Source of the DNA: VGCC01 sp964495555
GTDB lineage: Bacteria > Actinomycetota > Actinomycetes > S36-B12
Assembly: GCA_964495555.1 (NCBI GenBank)
Contig: CAZBWA010000043.1
Coordinates: forward strand, 1-15,087
DNA: 15,087 nucleotides
Reading direction: 5' to 3'
This document shows, piece by piece, positions 1 to 7,140 of the stretch. Every line of letters begins with the position of its first letter. The stretch's first letter is position 1. The notes beneath the pieces are model-generated. The model was not told the origin of the DNA and ran no database searches. It was given only the letters and a program-made list of their open reading frames with translations. The position numbers and the translations under genes are program-made.

Positions 1-1130
1 TGGGGATGACCTCGCGTGATCTCACCGAGAACGTCGAGCAGATGCTGGTGCTGCGTTCGTTGGTCCTGGTGCGGGACAAGATGGTCGCTGCCCTCGATCG
101 TGTGGCCGGCCTGGCGGTCGCGTACTCCGAGCAGCCGATGGCCGGGCGTTCACACAATGTGCCTGCACAGATGACGACGCTGGGTAAGCGCTTCGCCACT
201 GTCGCCGAGGAGATGGTGCAGGCCTTCGCACGCCTGGAGGATTTGATCGCGCGGTACCCGCTGCGGGGGATCAAGGGTCCGATGGGAACCGCGCAGGACA
301 TGCTCGACCTCGTCGGCGACGACGCGCGGTTGGGCGAGTTGGAGGAGCGGGTTGCTGCGCACCTCGGGTTCTCGAACGTCCTCGACAGCGTGGGTCAGGT
401 GTATCCGAGGTCGCTGGACTTCGATGTCGTGAGCGCGCTGGTGCAGGTGGCCGCGGGCCCCTCGGACTTCGCCACCTCTCTGCGACTGATGGCCGGATCC
501 GAACTGGTCACCGAGGGCTTCCGCCCCGGTCAGGTCGGGTCGTCGGCGATGCCCCACAAGATGAACGCGCGCAGCTGCGAGCGCATCAACGGCTTCCAGG
601 TGATCCTGCGCGGATACGCGGTGATGGCCTCCGATCTCGCGGGATCCCAATGGAATGAAGGGGATGTCTCCTGCTCTGTCGTGCGGCGCGTGGCCCTCCC
701 CGATTCCTTCTTCGCGATCGATGGGCTCCTGGAGACATTCCTCACCGTGCTCGATGACTTCGGCGCCTTCCCCGCGGTCATCGACCGTGAGATCGAGCGC
801 TACCTGCCCTTCCTGGCCAGCACCAAGATCCTGATGGCCGCGGTCAAGGCCGGTGCTGGGCGCGAGACCGCGCATGAGGCGATCAAGGAGCATGCGATCG
901 CTGTCGCCCTGGAGATGTGCGATGGTCGCGTGGACAACGACCTGCTCGACCGCATCGCCGCGGACGCGCGCATCCCTCTCGATCGTGCGGCGCTGGATGC
1001 ACTGATCGCCGATCCTCTGGATTTCACCGGTGACGCGCGCGGCCAGGTCACGCGTGTGGCGACACGGGTGGAGGCTGTGGTGAATCGGTACCCCGAGGCG
1101 AGTGGCTACCGCCCCGGTGACATCCGATGA
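1..1130 (+). CDS. purB: Adenylosuccinate lyase, 5'-truncated by the window edge
   Basis: PurB catalyses two fumarate eliminations: SAICAR to AICAR in IMP synthesis, and adenylosuccinate to AMP. It acts in the cytoplasm, usually as a homotetramer. The frame is already open at base 3 and reads GMTSRDLTENVEQ, an internal family motif, so the true start lies upstream and roughly the first 100 residues are missing. The ATG at base 6 is internal. The fumarase/aspartase-superfamily signature GSSAMPHKMN is at bases 537-566 and contains the flexible-loop serine used in catalysis. The final 375 or so residues are present and uninterrupted to the TGA at 1128-1130. The stop overlaps the purC start in an ATGA, which suggests translational coupling. 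The motifs make the assignment secure; only the N-terminus is unseen. Confidence 0.96.
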   Translation, partial: GMTSRDLTENVEQMLVLRSLVLVRDKMVAALDRVAGLAVAYSEQPMAGRSHNVPAQMTTLGKRFATVAEEMVQAFARLEDLIARYPLRGIKGPMGTAQDMLDLVGDDARLGELEERVAAHLGFSNVLDSVGQVYPRSLDFDVVSALVQVAAGPSDFATSLRLMAGSELVTEGFRPGQVGSSAMPHKMNARSCERINGFQVILRGYAVMASDLAGSQWNEGDVSCSVVRRVALPDSFFAIDGLLETFLTVLDDFGAFPAVIDREIERYLPFLASTKILMAAVKAGAGRETAHEAIKEHAIAVALEMCDGRVDNDLLDRIAADARIPLDRAALDALIADPLDFTGDARGQVTRVATRVEAVVNRYPEASGYRPGDIR

Positions 1131-2175
1131 TCACCCGCACGGACTACGGACTGCCAGCGGAGTACGTACACGTCTACTCGGGCAAGGTCCGCGATCTCTA
1201 CGAGGCACCGGGTGGTCGCCTTCTCTTCGTCGCGAGCGATCGCATCTCCGCCTACGACTGGGTCCTCCCCACGGAGATCCCGGACAAGGGCCGCATCCTC
1301 ACCCAGCTGTCCCTGTGGTGGTTCGAGCGCATCGCCGACATCGTCCCGAGCCACCTGACCACCGCATCCGTTCCCGCGAGTGTTGCCGGCCGCGCCATGG
1401 TGTGTGAGCGGATGGAGATGTTCCCGATCGAATGCGTGGTGCGCGGGTATCTGGCGGGTTCGGGTCTGACCGATTACCGCGCCCAGGGGTCGATCTGCGG
1501 CAATGGCCTCCCGCCCGGGCTGAAGGACGGCTCGCGCGTGCCGAAACCACTCTTCACCCCGGCCACCAAGGCCGCCATCGGCGACCACGACGTCAACATC
1601 ACCTTCGACGAAACAGTGGTGGCAATCGGGCAGGAAGAAGCGCAGCAGCTGCGTCGACTCACCCTGGCCGTGTACGAGCGTGCCGCGCAGATCGCCGATG
1701 AGCGCGGCCTGATCCTGGCTGACACGAAGTTCGAGTTCGGCGTCCCGTCGAAGGGCAAGTACGCCGGGCGCATCGTCATTGGTGACGAAGTCCTGACTCC
1801 CGACTCCTCGCGCTACTGGCCCGCGGATCAGTGGGAGCCGGGTCACGCGCAACCGTCCTNNNNNNNNNNNNNNNNNNNNNNNNNNNNNNNNNNNNNNNNN
1901 NNNNNNNNNNNNNNNNNNNNNNNNNNNNNNNNNNNNNNNNNNNNNNNNNNNNNNNNNNNTCCTCGCGCTACTGGCCCGCGGATCAGTGGGAGCCGGGTCA
2001 CGCGCAACCGTCCTTCGACAAGCAGTACGTGCGTGACTGGCTCACGTCGCCGGCGTCGGGGTGGTCGAAGGACTCCGGTGATCCACCGCCCGCCCTCCCC
2101 GACGATGTGGTGGAACGCACCCGTGCGAAGTACGTCGAGGCTTATGAGCGCCTGACGGGACGGCAGTTCACATGA
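1127..2175 (+). CDS. purC: SAICAR synthetase, interrupted on paper by an assembly gap
   Basis: PurC joins CAIR and aspartate using ATP to make SAICAR, step 8 of IMP synthesis. PurB takes this product, and its gene ends inside the purC start (ATGA, 1127-1130). Family motifs, numbered from the ATG, are SGKVRDLYE (18-26), the SDRISAYD loop (37-44), GSGLTDYRAQGSICG (111-125), GDHDVNITF (152-160), ADTKFEFG (198-205) and DEVLTPDSSRYW (220-231). A 100-N run (1860-1959) lies near the 3' end. The 55 bases before it are repeated exactly after it, and the frame differs across it. Removing one copy plus the Ns (155 bases) restores a single frame ending at TGA 2173-2175 and gives about 297 residues, a normal length. 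The gene is therefore judged intact, not frameshifted. Confidence 0.95.
1805..2014. other. Assembly gap 1: 100 N flanked by identical 55-base contig ends (in purC)
   Basis: Ns fill 1860-1959, exactly 100. Bases 1805-1859 are identical to bases 1960-2014. The duplicated stretch encodes the end of the purC nucleotide/Mg region (SSRYWPADQWEPGHAQPS). The likely cause is two contigs that share a 55-base overlap being joined with a fixed 100-N spacer instead of being merged. Collapsing to one copy restores the purC frame. This is not a biological direct repeat. Confidence 0.93.
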
Positions 2176-3128
2176 GCTGGTTGGTCACCGGCGGTGCCGG
2201 ATACATAGGAGCGCACGTGGTGCGCTCCCTCCTCGATGCGGGTATGTCCCCCGTGGTGATCGACGACCTCTCCCACGGGCTCGCCGCCCGCGTGCCTGCG
2301 GGAGTACCGCTCGTCGTGGGCCGGATCCAGGATCGCGCCCTCCTCACGGCCACCATCCGGGAGCACGGAGTCACCGGCGTGATCCACCTCGCTGCGCTCA
2401 AGGCCGCTGGGGAATCGGTGCAGATGCCGTTGGAGTACTACACGGAGAACGTCGGCGGGATGGTCGACCTGCTCGAGGTCATGCACCACACGGGCGTCTC
2501 GAATCTCGTCTACTCCTCCTCAGCTGCGGTGTACGGGACGCCTGTGTCCAACCCGGTCTCCGAGGATGCGGAGTTGCTCCCCGAGAGCCCCTACGGCGAG
2601 ACCAAGGTGATCGGTGAGTGGATGGCCCGCGACGCCGGCGTCGCCTGGGGTCTGTCCTGGGTGGCGTTGCGGTACTTCAACGTCGCCGGTGCCGGGTCCG
2701 ATGACCTCGGTGACAACAGCGTGAACAACCTGATCCCGATGGTCTTCGCTGCCCTCGACGAGGGTCGCGCACCACAGATCTTCGGCGACGACTACCCGAC
2801 GCCCGACGGCACATGCATCCGCGACTACATCCACGTGGTGGATCTCGCGGAGGCGCATGTGGCGGCCGCGCGACTGTGTGACGCAGGGGCGGCAGACGTA
2901 TTCAACGTCGGTCGAGGTACGGGGTCCTCGGTCCGCGAAGTCATGGACATGGTGTCCGAGGTGATCGGCCGCGACGCCGAGGCTCAGGTGGTCGAGCGTC
3001 GCGCCGGCGATCCGCCCGCCACGTTCGCGCAGACCGATCGCATCCGCGAGCGGCTGGGATGGTCCGCGCACCACGACCTGCGGGACATGGTCGCCTCCGC
3101 GTGGGGCGCCCACACCGCGCACCGATGA
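2172..3128 (+). CDS. galE: UDP-glucose 4-epimerase
   Basis: The 318-residue product is an extended short-chain dehydrogenase/reductase that interconverts UDP-glucose and UDP-galactose with bound NAD, supplying galactose for glycans and serving the Leloir pathway. The NAD-binding Rossmann motif TGGAGYIG is at residues 6-13, followed by DDLSHG (31-36). The family segment HLAALKAAGES is at about 72-82. The catalytic serine lies in SSSAAVYG (115-122), and the YxxxK pair is Y141/K145 in SPYGETK. RDYIHVVDLAEAHV marks the C-terminal substrate domain. It starts at ATG 2172 inside the purC stop (ATGA), so it is probably co-translated with the purine genes although it is not a purine enzyme. The next gene starts inside its stop. 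A related NDP-sugar epimerase specificity cannot be excluded from sequence alone. Confidence 0.93.
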   Translation: MSWLVTGGAGYIGAHVVRSLLDAGMSPVVIDDLSHGLAARVPAGVPLVVGRIQDRALLTATIREHGVTGVIHLAALKAAGESVQMPLEYYTENVGGMVDLLEVMHHTGVSNLVYSSSAAVYGTPVSNPVSEDAELLPESPYGETKVIGEWMARDAGVAWGLSWVALRYFNVAGAGSDDLGDNSVNNLIPMVFAALDEGRAPQIFGDDYPTPDGTCIRDYIHVVDLAEAHVAAARLCDAGAADVFNVGRGTGSSVREVMDMVSEVIGRDAEAQVVERRAGDPPATFAQTDRIRERLGWSAHHDLRDMVASAWGAHTAHR

Positions 3129-3972
3129 TCACCCGTCTCGACGTCTGGGGCATCGGGAACCGCGGGATCCCCGCGGCGCTGATGCGCATGGCGACGCAGC
3201 GGCGTGCGGTGCGCNNNNNNNNNNNNNNNNNNNNNNNNNNNNNNNNNNNNNNNNNNNNNNNNNNNNNNNNNNNNNNNNNNNNNNNNNNNNNNNNNNNNNN
3301 NNNNNNNNNNNNNNCCGCGGGATCCCCGCGGCGCTGATGCGCATGGCGACGCAGCGGCGTGCGGTGCGCGCGATCCCCGGTGTGAGCTTCGCCAAACTCA
3401 TGGGCACGGGGTCGGGTGAGACCTTCACGATGCGGGATGCCGACCTTCGTCACTGGGCGATCCTGACCGTGTGGCCGGATGAGGCCGGTGCCGCGTCCTT
3501 CGATGATCATCGGGTTGCGTGTGCCTGGCTGGACTCCTGCATTGAGCACGCGTGCATCACGATGCGCCCGCTGGTGAGCCGCGGTTCCTGGTCGGGGCGA
3601 GAGCCCTTCGCGGTCCGGGACACCAAGGCTGCGCCGGGTCCGATCGCGGCGATCACGCGTGCCCGCATCAAGCCGCACCTGTGGTGGCGTTTCTGGTCCT
3701 CGGTGCCGCCCGTCGCGTTGGATCTGCACAACGATCCCGGAGTCGTCTTCACCCTCGGAATCGGCGAAGCACCCGTGGGGCTTCAGGGGACGTTCAGCAT
3801 CTGGCGCGACGCCGCCGCCCTGTCCGAGTTCGCCTACCGACGTCCCGCGCATGCGGAGGTCGTCGCACGGACACACGAGTTGCAGTGGTACGCGGAGGAG
3901 ATGTTCACCCGCTTCCAGGTGATGACCACCCGTGGCCGCTACGACGGACGCGACGTGCCCTCGGTGGGCTGA
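3125..3972 (+). CDS. CrtA-like (spheroidene monooxygenase family) protein, contains assembly gap
   Basis: After collapsing the gap the product is about 230 residues, the usual size for this family. It resembles spheroidene monooxygenase (CrtA), which oxygenates acyclic carotenoids in purple bacteria. Family-like segments are FAKLMGTGSGETFT (37-50), HWAILTVWPDE (58-68), MRPLVSRGSWSGREPF (95-110), GPIAAITRARIKP (120-132), GEAPVGLQGTFSIW (162-175), HAEVV (191-195) and LQWYAEEMFTRF (201-212). No signal peptide or membrane segment is seen. It starts at ATG 3125 within the galE stop (ATGA). Its 3' end overlaps the convergent minus-strand gene by 34 bases. No other carotenoid gene is visible, so the substrate is unknown; members in non-phototrophs are poorly characterised. 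Family assignment is from recalled similarity. Confidence 0.82.
3160..3369. other. Assembly gap 2: 100 N flanked by identical 55-base contig ends (in crtA-like gene)
   Basis: Ns fill 3215-3314, exactly 100. Bases 3160-3214 equal bases 3315-3369. Removing 155 bases joins NRGIPAALMRMATQRRAVR directly to AIPGVSFAKL in one frame. The repeat begins with a GC-rich inverted repeat (CCGCGGG, three-base loop, CCCGCGG; 3160-3176), which might have lowered read coverage here. It is interpreted as an unmerged contig overlap, not a genuine duplication. Confidence 0.93.
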
Positions 3973-4418
3973 GCGACGAACACCGGGATCTGCCGGTGGA
4001 TGTTGCGCTCGTACATCCGGTAGGCCGACCAGTTGTCGGCGAGCTTCGCGTAGATGTCGCGTGCGGTGTCGCCCTCGACCTCGACGAAGGTGCAGGGCAG
4101 CTCGGTGCCCTCGATCTCGATGCGGCCCTGCGCATGCGCGCGCACGTTGAAGACCCAGCCCGGCACCTTCTCCTGACCTGCGTTCGATCCGGCAATGCCC
4201 CAGCCGGGAATCCCATCGAGGAGCGTTGGGACACCGAGAAGCGGGGTGCGCCGCCACTCACCGGACTTGCGTCCGAGCGTGGTGATCCACACAACCTGCG
4301 CCCCGCCCGGGAAGCGCCGCATGAGTCGACCGCCGGAGACCCGGTCGAGGAAGCGGTGCGCGACCGTCGTGGCCCGCAGCGCGCTGCCCCACACCAGGTC
4401 GTATCCGCGGGAACCCAT
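3939..4418 (-). CDS. Deazaflavin (F420)-dependent nitroreductase-family protein
   Basis: The 159-residue product belongs to the Ddn-like split-barrel family, whose studied members use reduced cofactor F420 to reduce quinones or other acceptors. Diagnostic segments are VWITTLGRKSGEWRRTPLLG (43-62), the equivalent of the TTTGRKSG...R.TPL cofactor-binding motif, and IAGSNAGQEKVPGWVFNVRA (75-94), the equivalent of ASnGG...P.WyhNl.a. The beta-strand region RIEIEGTELPCTFVEVEG follows. The start is ATG at 4416-4418. A TAGCCT hexamer lies six bases upstream, so the mRNA may be leaderless. The gene is convergent with the crtA-like gene, and their 3' ends overlap over 3939-3972. It is divergent from the FAD oxidoreductase. 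The family call is good; the cofactor is inferred from the family and the physiological substrate is unknown. Confidence 0.85.
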   Translation of the reverse strand: MGSRGYDLVWGSALRATTVAHRFLDRVSGGRLMRRFPGGAQVVWITTLGRKSGEWRRTPLLGVPTLLDGIPGWGIAGSNAGQEKVPGWVFNVRAHAQGRIEIEGTELPCTFVEVEGDTARDIYAKLADNWSAYRMYERNIHRQIPVFVAQPTEGTSRPS

Positions 4419-4476
4419 GCACAGAGGCTAGGCCGGATACCCTCGAGGGCACCAACGAGTCGTGGAGGACGTTCTT
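4419..4476. promoter_or_regulatory. Divergent promoter region between the F420-type reductase and the BBE-type oxidoreductase
   Basis: Only 58 bases separate the two divergent starts. On the minus strand TAGCCT (plus-strand 4425-4430) fits the actinobacterial TAnnnT -10 pattern and ends six bases before the ATG, as expected for a leaderless transcript. On the plus strand TACCCT (4438-4443) is a candidate -10 for the oxidoreductase. A perfect 10-base palindrome CCCTCGAGGG (4440-4449) overlaps it and could be an operator. A strong ribosome binding site GGAGG (4464-4468) sits eight bases before ATG 4477. No convincing -35 was seen. The promoter assignments are inference. Confidence 0.4.
4464..4468 (+). 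promoter_or_regulatory. Ribosome binding site GGAGG fixing the BBE-family start
   Basis: GGAGG lies eight bases upstream of ATG 4477. It overlaps the alternative in-frame GTG at 4462, which therefore could not use it. This decides the start and places the twin arginines nine residues into the protein, the usual position for a Tat signal. Confidence 0.75.
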
Positions 4477-6261
4477 ATGACGACACCTCGGTCCATGGGT
4501 CGGCGCACATTCCTCGGCCTGATCAGCGGTCTGGCCACTGCCCTCGTCGTGCCGACCGGTGCGCAGGCGCGTTCGTTGCCGGCCGGCATCGCCACATCGT
4601 CGACCTGGCCGAGTGCACAGACATGGAATGAGCTGCGACGTGTGCTGGGTAAGCGGCTGATCCGGCCCACGCAGCCGTGGGCGGGTTTGGCACCGGGACC
4701 GATCCCGAGCAGGTTGCTCAATCCGTGGTTCCTGGAGGAGCAGCCGGGGGCCACGCAGTCGACGGGCATGTACCGGGCGTGGACCTCGACGCCGAGTAGT
4801 TATGCCGTGGCCGCGCGTTCGGTGTCCGACATCGTCACCGGAGTCGATTTCGCCCGGGACAACAACGTGCGTCTCGTGGTGAAGGGAACCGGACACGACT
4901 ACTACGGGCGCTCATCGGGTCCCCGTGAGTCGCTGCTGATCTGGACGCATCACATGCGCAAGATCACCGTGCACGACGGCTTCGTCCCGCAAGGCGCGCC
5001 GTCGGGAACGAAGCCCGTACCGGCGGTGACGACCACGGCGGGGAACCGTTGGCTGGAGGCATACAAGGCGGCGTCGGCCCGGGGGCTCTACATCCAGGGG
5101 GGCGGATGCACGAGCGTCGGTGCGTGCGGTGGGTTCGCCCTCGGGGGTGGTTTCGGTTCGTTCAGCAAGAGGTTCGGGTCGGGGGCTGCCGGTGTCCTCG
5201 AACTGACCGTGGTCATCGCGGATGGATCCGTTCTCACCGTGAACGCGTACCAGCACCCTGATCTCTTCTGGGCGTTGCGCGGTGGCGGTGGTGGCACCTT
5301 CGGTGTCGTGACATCCATGACGCTGTTGGCGCACCCCGAACCCACCATCTCCGGATGGATCTCGGGACCGATCACGGCGAAGTCCGACGCGGCTTTCCAG
5401 GAGCTGATTCAGCGCTACGTCGAGTTCGCGGGCACCACCTTGAGCACACCCACCTGGGGTGAGGGCGTCATCCTCAATCCCGATTACGGGATGGCGTCGG
5501 CCTTCAATACCGGCCTCAACGTCATGCAGGTGGGGACGACATTCCTCGACATTCCGACCGAGGAGGCGATCAGTGCGTGGGAGCCGTTCCTGGCTCCGCT
5601 CCGTCGTCGACCGGAGGACTTCACGGTCAACGTGAACTTCTCATCGAAGAAGTTCAGTGAGCGATGGAAGGCAACCCCGCGCGAGGCGATCTTCGACGAC
5701 CGCCCCGGTGCACCGAAGGGCTACTTCTGGTGGAACGGCAACGCCTCCGAGGTCGCTGCCTACTGGGGTGGATACGACGGACGAGGGGTTCCGCATGCGA
5801 TGACGCAGGGGGCCAACGCCGCTGTGCTCGCCAAGGCGCTCTTCACTGCGTCGCGGACGAGCTTGATCCTGTGGCAGACGAACAAGGCCCTGTACGGGGA
5901 ACACCCCGAAGCGAAGGCGCGTGATCTCACGACGTCGGTGAATCCGGCGGTGTTCGACAACGTCGCCTTCATCACCATCGGGGCGTGGAAGCAAGGGAAG
6001 TACCCCGGTGTGGCAGGCCATGAGCCGAACACCGCCGAGTCCCAGGCCCAGTTCGACGGAGTCATGGCTGCCTCGGCAGTGCTTCGAACCGTGACGGAGG
6101 ACGGTGGCTCGTACTCGAATGAGGGCAACTACTTCGAGCGCGATTGGCGGCGCCAGTTCTGGGGCAGCAACTACCCCCGGCTGCTGCGGGTGAAGCGGAA
6201 GTACGACCCCACGAACCTGTTCCGTGTTCACAAGGGAGTCGGCAGCGGGGACGACGACTGA
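4477..6261 (+). CDS. Tat-exported FAD-linked oxidoreductase, berberine-bridge-enzyme (BBE) family
   Basis: The 594-residue product starts at ATG 4477, chosen over the in-frame GTG at 4462 because GGAGG (4464-4468) is ideally spaced for it. The N-terminus is a twin-arginine signal: SMGRRTFLGL (R9-R10), a hydrophobic stretch, then AQA at about 29-31 as a likely cleavage site, so export in folded form with FAD is expected. The FAD-binding PCMH domain spans about 100-290. H140 in GTGHDYYGRS and C211 in GGGCTSVGACGGFALGGGFG occupy the two positions that attach FAD covalently in BBE-type enzymes. The C-terminal BBE motif is at about 546-580, with Y546, W557, FWG 561-563 and KYDPTNLF. Such enzymes oxidise alcohols, sugars or amines using O2 or another acceptor. 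The substrate here is unknown. The family call is firm. Confidence 0.9.
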   Translation: MTTPRSMGRRTFLGLISGLATALVVPTGAQARSLPAGIATSSTWPSAQTWNELRRVLGKRLIRPTQPWAGLAPGPIPSRLLNPWFLEEQPGATQSTGMYRAWTSTPSSYAVAARSVSDIVTGVDFARDNNVRLVVKGTGHDYYGRSSGPRESLLIWTHHMRKITVHDGFVPQGAPSGTKPVPAVTTTAGNRWLEAYKAASARGLYIQGGGCTSVGACGGFALGGGFGSFSKRFGSGAAGVLELTVVIADGSVLTVNAYQHPDLFWALRGGGGGTFGVVTSMTLLAHPEPTISGWISGPITAKSDAAFQELIQRYVEFAGTTLSTPTWGEGVILNPDYGMASAFNTGLNVMQVGTTFLDIPTEEAISAWEPFLAPLRRRPEDFTVNVNFSSKKFSERWKATPREAIFDDRPGAPKGYFWWNGNASEVAAYWGGYDGRGVPHAMTQGANAAVLAKALFTASRTSLILWQTNKALYGEHPEAKARDLTTSVNPAVFDNVAFITIGAWKQGKYPGVAGHEPNTAESQAQFDGVMAASAVLRTVTEDGGSYSNEGNYFERDWRRQFWGSNYPRLLRVKRKYDPTNLFRVHKGVGSGDDD

Positions 6262-6282
6262 GGAGCGCCGGAGCCGCGAGAC

Positions 6283-6303
6283 GTATGGCATTATGTATGG
6301 CAT
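6283..6303 (+). promoter_or_regulatory. Possible autoregulatory operator: tandem GTATGGCAT direct repeats before the antitoxin
   Basis: GTATGGCAT occurs at 6283-6291 and again at 6295-6303, a 12-base period, immediately before and overlapping the candidate antitoxin starts. Ribbon-helix-helix antitoxins commonly bind short tandem sites at their own promoter, so this is a reasonable operator candidate. The repeat is seen directly; the function is inferred. The local A/T content is higher than in flanking genes, as expected for a promoter. Confidence 0.4.
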
Positions 6304-6532
6304 GACTTCCGGTATGAAGCGCACCACTATCTACCTGCCCGATGAGCTCAAGGCTCGCCTCGAGGCTGCCGCGAAGCGGCGTGGTGTCACGGAAGCGGAC
6401 ATCATCCGTCTGGCTGTGGACAAGGAGTTGACGCGCGGCCTGCAGGGTGCGGGAATCATCACCGACCCACTGCCTGAGGGGGTGAGTGGACGCACCTTGG
6501 AGGAGCACATGAAGGGATTCGGTGAGATGTGA
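6302..6532 (+). CDS. Ribbon-helix-helix antitoxin (VapB-like), partner of the downstream PIN toxin
   Basis: The small protein is about 76 residues from ATG 6302. In-frame ATGs at 6293 and 6314 are alternatives, and none has a good ribosome binding site. The core KRTTIYLPDELKARLEAAA is a typical MetJ/Arc/CopG ribbon-helix-helix DNA-binding motif: a beta strand that pairs in the dimer, followed by two helices. The C-terminal part (about residues 40-76, including DPLPEGVSGRTLEEHMKGFGEM) would be the toxin-neutralising tail. The stop overlaps the GTG start of the PIN-domain gene (GTGA, 6529-6532), the classic antitoxin-first arrangement. Such antitoxins usually repress their own operon; the GTATGGCAT repeats lie at the right place. 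The pairing is well supported by context and fold. Confidence 0.82.
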   Translation: MTSGMKRTTIYLPDELKARLEAAAKRRGVTEADIIRLAVDKELTRGLQGAGIITDPLPEGVSGRTLEEHMKGFGEM

Positions 6533-7100
6533 TCGTCATCGATACCGGCGTGCTCCTCGCCTACTTCGCCGCATCCGACCCTGATCACCGCAGCGTGGTG
6601 GACTTCCTTGATTCGACCTCTGAACGGCTGGTCACAACCCCACTCGTACTCGCCGAACTCGACTATTTCGTTCTAGACCGCTTCGGTCCCCGCGTCGAAG
6701 CGCGAGTCCTGCAGCGCGTGATCGACAGCAATATGGAGATTCTCCCTTTCGGGGCGCACGAACTTTACGCGTGCGNNNNNNNNNNNNNNNNNNNNNNNNN
6801 NNNNNNNNNNNNNNNNNNNNNNNNNNNNNNNNNNNNNNNNNNNNNNNNNNNNNNNNNNNNNNNNNNNNNNNNNNNATCGACAGCAATATGGAGATTCTCC
6901 CTTTCGGGGCGCACGAACTTTACGCGTGCGTACGGATCCTCGATAGATATCGGGACCTGGAACTCGGCCTTACTGACGCTTCCGTTATTGCCGCGGCGGA
7001 CGCGAGTGGAACCCGGCGAATTGCGACCCTGGATATCAAGGATTTCGGTGCGGTGGCACCCGTGTCCGGCGGCTCTTTCGAACTCCTTCCCCGGCGATAG
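6529..7100 (+). CDS. PIN-domain ribonuclease toxin (VapC-like), contains assembly gap
   Basis: After collapsing the gap the product has about 138 residues, normal for VapC-type toxins. PIN-domain nucleases cleave RNA (often tRNA or rRNA) with metal bound by conserved acidic residues. Here these are D5 in MIVIDTG, E43 in LVLAELDYF, D98 in LGLTDASVIAAA and D117 in IATLDIKDF. The start is GTG 6529, overlapping the antitoxin stop, and the stop is TAG 7098-7100. The acidic residues on both sides of the gap are all present, so the toxin looks active. The region has more A/T-rich codons than the purine genes around it (for example the stretches at 6661-6675 and 6930-6990), consistent with horizontal acquisition. 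An RNase role follows from the family; the target is unknown. Confidence 0.86.
6721..6930. other. Assembly gap 3: 100 N flanked by identical 55-base contig ends (in vapC-like gene)
   Basis: Ns fill 6776-6875, exactly 100. Bases 6721-6775 equal bases 6876-6930. Collapsing the 155 extra bases fuses the N-terminal PIN half (D5, E43) and the C-terminal half (D98, D117) in one frame. The gap size and overlap length are the same as at the other two gaps, which points to a scaffolding convention and not to tandem duplication. Confidence 0.93.
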
Positions 7101-7140
7101 GGTTGAGGCCTTCCCCCTTCTACACAGGGATGGAGTGTCC

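Noticed and set aside
1805..2014. 55-base direct repeats around N runs as target-site duplications or tandem repeats
   Set aside because: The same 55-base length and exactly 100 N recur at three unrelated sites, and collapsing them restores coding frames; this is an assembly artefact.
1831..2175. Separate small gene, or a frameshifted purC, after the first gap
   Set aside because: It is the purC C-terminus in a frame displaced by the 155 artefactual bases.
4462..4476. GTG 4462 as the start of the BBE-family gene
   Set aside because: It overlaps the GGAGG site that serves ATG 4477, and no other ribosome binding site is seen upstream.
7101..7140. Strong sigma-70-type promoter for purS
   Set aside because: TTGAGG (7103-7108) and TACACA (7121-7126) are only 12 bases apart, too close for a normal -35/-10 pair; only a weak -10 remains possible.
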